64,000 nt of DNA from Gnetum montanum (lineage: Eukaryota > Streptophyta > Gnetopsida > Gnetales > Gnetaceae). Location: contig MNCI01014449.1 in the NCBI GenBank assembly GCA_015680685.1, forward strand, positions 524,355 through 588,354, written 5' to 3'. How positions within the stretch are numbered: position 1 is the stretch's first letter; each line of letters starts with the position of its first letter. A program made the translations under genes and the position numbers. Shown here in pieces: positions 58,608-64,000 of the stretch. Under the pieces are notes generated by a model. It ran no database searches. It was not told where the DNA came from and was given only the letters and a program-made list of their open reading frames with translations.

Positions 58608-58845
58608 ACATCAAATTCCATCCCTGCTTCCCACCATTCCATCTTCTACCCCAACCATTTTCCTATTTTATTTCTTGTTTCCCAATTTCTCTTCTTTCCC
58701 ATTTTATTTCTTGTTTTCCTATTTTTCTCCTTTTCTCTTCATTTTTCTTGATGTTAGAGTTTTTGCATACACCATTTACACTGATCTAAAAATCAGGGCA
58801 ACGTGTGAACCACCACAATGCCACTTGGAGGAAAGTATTATTATA
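58608..58845 (+). repeat. Left terminal inverted repeat of the Merlin element
   Basis: It pairs with 60807-61023 in reverse orientation. The outer and inner segments align well; a T-rich middle (about 58690-58755) aligns poorly. The outer edge is approximate. Confidence 0.7.
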
Positions 58846-59229
58846 GAGAAATTTAATAATGCCTTAAAAGTATGACTTGAATCACTCTTATTAAAACAAA
58901 GGAAGGGGGTAATAATTAAAATATACATACACTACAAGAGATATAATCCAAATTTTAAATGAAAATAGACTAAATGTATTTAATTAAAGTAACATCTATG
59001 AAGATTTGCCATGTTGATTATATGTCTTGGTGTGTACTTCTAGTTAAATTATTATAAATTTCAAAATCCACCTCTCATTGAGTTCTACTTTTGAAACTTT
59101 TAGTTTTCCATTTATTTCTTATTATTTAAAATATTAATTTCTATTTTATTAGAAATTATACCATTTTTCTATAATAAATAATTTTTAAAATTCTCTCATA
59201 AATTAAACTTTTTTTAATTTGTAAAGGGA

Positions 59230-59344
59230 GTTGGAACCCAAAATTAGTGAAACATATGTACACCTCAAGATTCATAGAAGTTTATAACTCAGTGCTACAT
59301 AGTATAATTGAACCACTTGTACAAATAGGCCAACACCTCATTGG
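59230..59344 (-). repeat. tRNA-derived SINE, copy 4 (inside the Merlin element)
   Basis: Minus strand: CAATGAGGTGTTGGCCTATT, GTGGTTCAATTATAC, CACTGAGTTATAAACTTCTA, AGGTGTACATATGTTTCACT and ATTTTGGGTTCCAAC. It lies between the transposase and the left inverted repeat, so it inserted after the Merlin copy. Confidence 0.75.
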
Positions 59345-59610
59345 TTTTTTTTTTTTTTTTTGTGTTAATGAATTTAGCTAGAGTGTATTACATGTTGTGC
59401 AAAGTAATAAGATACATTTGAGAGCACTGAATAAATAGATAACTATAGAATATGACATTAATAGACGAAAATTAGCAACTTTGTTGAAAACTCTTTATTA
59501 ACTAATTATGTGAAGCATTACAATGTTATAAGATAATTATGTGGATTAAGGAGACATAAAAAACTTAACAATATGTTTAATAAACATAAGAAAAGCTTCT
59601 CTTTTTCTTT

Positions 59611-60368
59611 TTATGCAATTTTTTTTCTTGACATGTACTTTATCACGTAAGAGTCATGTAACTTTCTTTCTCATCTATTCTATGGAATATGAACTTTAAC
59701 ATCTTGTCATGTGCTTTCAATAGTATTGGTGTGAACACTTGTATTTGGACCTTTGAATTGCAATGAATGATTTACCATTCTATGATCAAATTGAATTTGA
59801 TGAAGCTATTTTGAGTCATAGGCTATCCACATGTCACTATATATAATGCTACTAGGTTTAATCCACTCATAGATGCAATCTACTAATGTTTCTTTGCATC
59901 TATTTTCAACTACTACTAAAAACATATTATTAAAATCCCATTCAATTTCACCAAATACCCAACGATGTCCTACACATCTACTTTTGTTATATTTTCGTTT
60001 GCCAAATTTTGATTCATGAATCTTTACAATCTTTCTTGGGCCCCCAATTTGCTATAGATTTTTCATCAAAACATCAATACATGCATATTCATTTGAACAT
60101 TTTTAGCTCTAATCATACATTATCATGAAAATTTTCTTAATCTCCAACTTTGAGTTTTGAATCCAGGTTTCATGACGAATACTTTCTTTAGCATCACATT
60201 AAGGACATCTAAATCTACATCATTCTTTCTTTAAGGTATCTCTTGTCATTTTTAGTGATATGTTGCAACCTTAACACGTTTTTTCCAAAGGTAAAAGACT
60301 AATTCTTGACAAAACTCAATACAATGTTCTAATTTTTCAATCCTTTCAACCAATTGTTGTCTTGTCAT
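59611..60368 (-). pseudogene. Merlin (IS1016/IS1595-like) transposase
   Basis: It begins at ATG 60368 (MTRQQLVERIEKLEHCIEFC). After a frameshift comes a zinc-ribbon remnant (CRFRCP and CDAKESIRHETWIQNSKL). The catalytic part reads IHESKFGKRKYNKSRCVGH, WVFGEIEWDFNNMFLVVVEN, EWIKPSSIIYSDMWIAY, then MVNHSLQFKGP and VHTNTIEST. In the family these hold the DDE triad: first Asp (usual ID-ES-KF) is His here, second Asp is in YSDMW, Glu is in NTIEST. Several stops and at least two frame changes make it inactive. Expected length is about 250-300 aa, which fits. Confidence 0.82.
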
Positions 60369-60806
60369 GGGGGAAAGTGTATATATAAAATTAATAATCA
60401 TGAATAACTATACTTCTATAGTTACCTAAAATACTTATTAAATTTTAAAAAAACTAAATAATTTATATTTATTCACAAAATAATGGTGCATGGCACTTGG
60501 TAATAAATAACCGTGATAAATGAAGCTAGTTATCTAACATAATGTGTACTGCTGTGAATAAATTTATAAAGCACTACAAAATAAATAAAATAAAATAAAT
60601 ACCAATTTCCATTCCTTACAAGATCTTTTACCACTCCAAACTTTCTCTCTGAATTAATTGATGTGAAAAACAATAACATACAAGATTATTTATAAGTAGA
60701 TAAGTGTATCTCTTGCCTATGTTATAAAATATATTTCCCTTCATACTTTCCCACCAACTTTTTCAAAGAAATTTTACTATATTGCATTATTAATTGTATT
60801 AGAAAG

Positions 60807-61023
60807 TTAATTATACTTTCTTGCAAGTGGCACCATTGTTCACAGGTTGCACTAATTTTTAAATTACCATAAATTGTGAATGCAAAATGGAAGATAATAT
60901 GGGACTTGGAACAACAAAACTTTTACAATGGTTGGAAAGGAGAAAAATTGGGAAATAAGAAATCAAATAGGAAAGTGGTTGGGATCGAAGATGGAATGGT
61001 GGGAAGAAGATGGAATGAACATG
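60807..61023 (-). repeat. Right terminal inverted repeat of the Merlin element
   Basis: Reverse complement of the left end (see 58608-58845). The open frame at 60876-61160 overlaps it and is not a gene. Confidence 0.7.
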
Positions 61024-64000
61024 CTGACAATCAAGAAGAAGAGGTTAAAATGAATCAGCACCAGTCAATGACAATTATGTACCCTATTGTGATTAGACCA
61101 TGTTATTGCTCATGCACAATATTTGAAGTAGGAGGCCTCTTTGATTTTGCAAAGGTTTAAATTTGCAAGGTTAAATTTAGTATGATTCACCATCCTTCTT
61201 GTCCCAACAAAATGGAAAATGGGGTTGGTTAAGGGAGTTTATTGTCAACTAAATAGAGTTTGTCATTCACCTCAATAAATCTACATGAATTTATCATTCA
61301 CCTCTATATGTTTCATGTATCTTTAATTATCCATCTAAGATGTTATTCATGGAATCAACATTTATCTACTTATTTGTATTGCTACATTTATCACTATGTA
61401 AGATTGCATATTACAGCTTGATTGTTTATTGAATGAACTAGTATATTTATTATTTTTATTGAATGGACATTAGTACTAGGCTTACATCTTGTTTTTATTG
61501 AATGAACTAGTATGCTTAATAAATATGTGATCAAGTTTTAAAGCCATGTAGTTTGTTAAAGTTCTTAATTTATGCTTTCAATGTAGAATTTTTTTTAACG
61601 TGGTGTATTTTTTATACATTTTAACATATGCAAACTTCTTACAAATAATGCCTTAATATAGAAAGTCAAATGCTTTAACTCCACCAATGCTAGTCCTAAG
61701 CTAGGATATGAAAGGAGGAAGGTTAGCATCCAGTTGGTAATTGGCTATAAAACCTTGCCAAATCACATGGATGAGTTTCTTTTTCAAATTTTGTAGATGT
61801 TGAAACTATAAATAAACAAAGAGGCAAATGGCGAAAAAGAGCTCATGTAACTTAAACCCATTTTATTGGGACAAAGCTTTAATAATGTAAATAAAATGTT
61901 AACATTAAGTTTGCTTTTAATACTTTAATACATATTGGATTATCATATATAGAATGTAACTGGATAAGGAATTAAAGAGATTAGAAAGAAGGAATTAAAT
62001 CATATGGCTTACCATTTTGATGAGGCAAGCTTTTAACAAGCTGTATAAATATTGTGGTATTATTTTATGTTTATAATTAAAAATATTTAGCTTTTAGATT
62101 TTAATTCTTTTTATGGTACAATTATCTATATTGTTAAGTTTTTAAAAAATTTCTGGCTAAATTTTAACTTAGAATTAAGTTTTTGGAATTTTTTCTCATT
62201 ATGGTTTATATACATTGCAATGTAAATTTTTTATGAAAACTCAATATTCATTTTATTTATGACTTTAAGATTTCTCGTTGTTGTAAAGTTTTCACTTCTA
62301 TTAGATTCATACATCGTGGCATTATTTTATGGTAGAAGTTTTTACTTTAGTTTTACCATAGCTTTATTTTCTTTTCTAGATTTTTGTTCTAACACCCCTT
62401 TTTTCCAAGATTACACATGTTCAACTTAAAAATAATATCTATAACTTTAATCTCAGAAAAGGTTCTAATTATGTTAAATCGAAAACTTACTTAAACTTAT
62501 GGTTAGTTTTACACTTGATGTTTATTTTCATATTTTAAAAGTTTATACAAGAAACTTCAAAATAGAAAAAATATTAATCTTGAATCTTCATGCATTGAGC
62601 TTAGTAAAGGTAATAGTACAGATGTAGACATGTTAGAAACACACCACTAGTTTAACCTTAAAACTCATCCTTTTCCTTAAAAAGTAATAAATTACCAATA
62701 AAGCTCTAACTTCAATAATATATAACTATCTATACTCTTTAATATATGGATTCATTTATATAATTCTTTAAACATTAATATACGAATAGAATATCATGAA
62801 ACATAATAAGGGATTTTACCATTTGTTTTAAATTTTAATATGCTACTTAACAAAAAATATGCATGTAAAAATTTAGAGTATTTCAGATTTCATAATAATA
62901 TGAATTCTCTTACTCACTTACATCTAGTGCTTAATTTGTTTGTTCACTTACATGTCATAAATACACATAGATTCTAAGAATTAGATGCATGCAATGTAAA
63001 CTTTTCAAATTTTTGTTGAAGTACCTTAGCACTTGTGATTAATAAACTTGTAGCATGTGTCTTGGCATATCCTTAAGGTATCAAACTTAAAGATTTGGTG
63101 AACCAAAAGCCAAATGTTGGAAACAAACACACTATACCTCACAAACACAATTTAAAAGTAACCTACATCTTTACAGATGTCTCCATAACATGGAGGTCAT
63201 TCATGGGAAGCTAACATTTCACATTTTCTAGTTGATACTTTTGAGCAAGTGTTGCATTCCATATCCCCATGTTGGACCATTCTTTTCAAAACTAATAAAG
63301 CAACTAGCAAGTGGGTATGGACCTAAACCAATTTTTTTAGAACCAATAAAACACCCAGCAAGTATGGACCTATAAACAACATAAATGTTTTTGGTACAAA
63401 AATCCTTTCACCTTTTCACATCCGCTTCTCCTTTTATCAAATCGACACCTTCCCTTCATAGAAACCCCTATTGCAAACTTTAGACCCCAATTGGCCAAGG
63501 TTTCAATGAAGGCAAGGTTGAACCATCTCTATCCATGCCCAAAGACATAATAGACACGTAGAGGGGTTGCCCAAATCATGGCCACCAATGCAAACAGTAG
63601 CAGCCGTTGAATGGAGCAAGAGCCATGCCTGGCACCAACTTGCAAAAAGTTAGGTAGCCCTTTTAAGCCTTTTCTTGCCATGCCATGCCCTGCCCATTCA
63701 CTTGCAAACCTCCAAACTAGTCCCATAATATCACAGCTAATGCTCAGGACCCCCCTCATGGCACGTCACAACAAAATAAGAAAAAAGAAAAAAAAAATGT
63801 GGCCGCCAGAGTCCCCGGTGGTAGTTACGAATGAAATCACTTCTCACCAAATATCCTGGCCTTCCTAAATCCAAAAATATTATCATACATTATAATCATT
63901 TTTTTCCAAATTTTCGTTGGTGTTATCAACACGCTGGTTTGTCGTTGGTGGAATACGTACCATGCGGCAAAAAGCCAGGACCCTTGTAACGCATCCGTGA
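61024..64000. other. AT-rich spacer to the window end
   Basis: No gene, LTR or transposase was recognised. A small direct repeat (AGCAAGTGGGTATGGACCTA and AGCAAGTATGGACCTA) lies at 63307-63375. The last 500 bases are GC-richer, but their open frames lack family features. Confidence 0.45.

Larger units (their letters stand above)
58608..61023 (-). mobile_element. Merlin-type DNA transposon with long inverted repeats
   Basis: Left (58608-58845) and right (60807-61023) ends are inverted copies. CCCACCATTCCATCTTC, CCCAACCA, TTTCCTATTT and CCCAATTT occur at 58630-58690 and, reverse-complemented, at 60940-61005. TTTTGCATACAC, TAAAAATCAG, GTGTGAAC and TGCCACTTG at 58761-58830 recur reversed at 60820-60887. 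Between them lies an IS1016/IS1595-like transposase. Merlin elements have this enzyme and can have inverted repeats of tens to hundreds of bases. The exact ends and the 8-9-bp target duplication could not be fixed. Confidence 0.75.

Noticed and set aside
58517-58789. Phe/Ser-rich 90-codon open frame resembling membrane helices
   Set aside because: It is T-rich sequence within and beside the left Merlin inverted repeat; the same sequence is non-coding at the other end.
60876-61160. 94-codon plus-strand open frame starting MNAKWKIIWDLEQQ
   Set aside because: Most of it is the right inverted repeat of the Merlin element.

Overview
This is a nuclear segment of a seed plant with a large, repeat-rich genome. 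The evidence is a plant tetraspanin, a plant-type TPR protein with three introns, AT-rich spacers, and a dense layer of old, broken plant retrotransposons. The decay and nesting would suit a gymnosperm, but nothing here proves the lineage. I see no rRNA, tRNA or CRISPR. One N lies near 28706.

Three host genes look intact. A four-exon TPR protein of 318 aa lies on + at 3180-5816. A two-exon tetraspanin of 272 aa, close to TET8, lies on - at 13287-10828. A single-exon, 276-aa charged coiled-coil protein of unknown function lies on + at 45622-46452. A broken copy of one TPR exon lies near 15.4 kb. The tetraspanin intron holds a possible fragment of a receptor-kinase ectodomain.

The window opens with the 3' end and 923-bp LTR of a Ty3/gypsy element that extends off the left edge. 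From 17502 to 40992 one gypsy insertion, flanked by the 5-bp duplication CTTTT, fills 23.5 kb. Inside it, in order, are a decayed gag, an antisense gene-like region with clean introns (24377-20583), a 24-bp minisatellite, RNase H plus integrase, an LTR-like promoter region, and a sense accessory ORF. That accessory ORF is split by a second gypsy element (32220-39238) with its own duplication ATGGA. The inner element carries gag and protease but no polymerase or integrase. All of these LTRs begin TGATG and end in ATCA, and they share a primer site related to tRNA-Asp and a common 3' end. A further LTR of this type lies on the - strand at 43.2-44.0 kb.

The right third is a graveyard of other transposons. 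It holds a Ty1/copia element (53016-56712, -) whose reverse-transcriptase core is replaced by a 24-bp minisatellite, a hAT transposase C-terminus (57606-58300, -), and a Merlin-type DNA transposon (about 58608-61023). The Merlin copy has long inverted repeats and an IS1016/IS1595-like transposase, and a tRNA-derived SINE sits inside it. At least three more SINE copies are scattered through the window. Many short tandem duplications lie between 48 and 53.6 kb, and a large array of about 315-bp AT-rich units lies at 6.3-8.7 kb.
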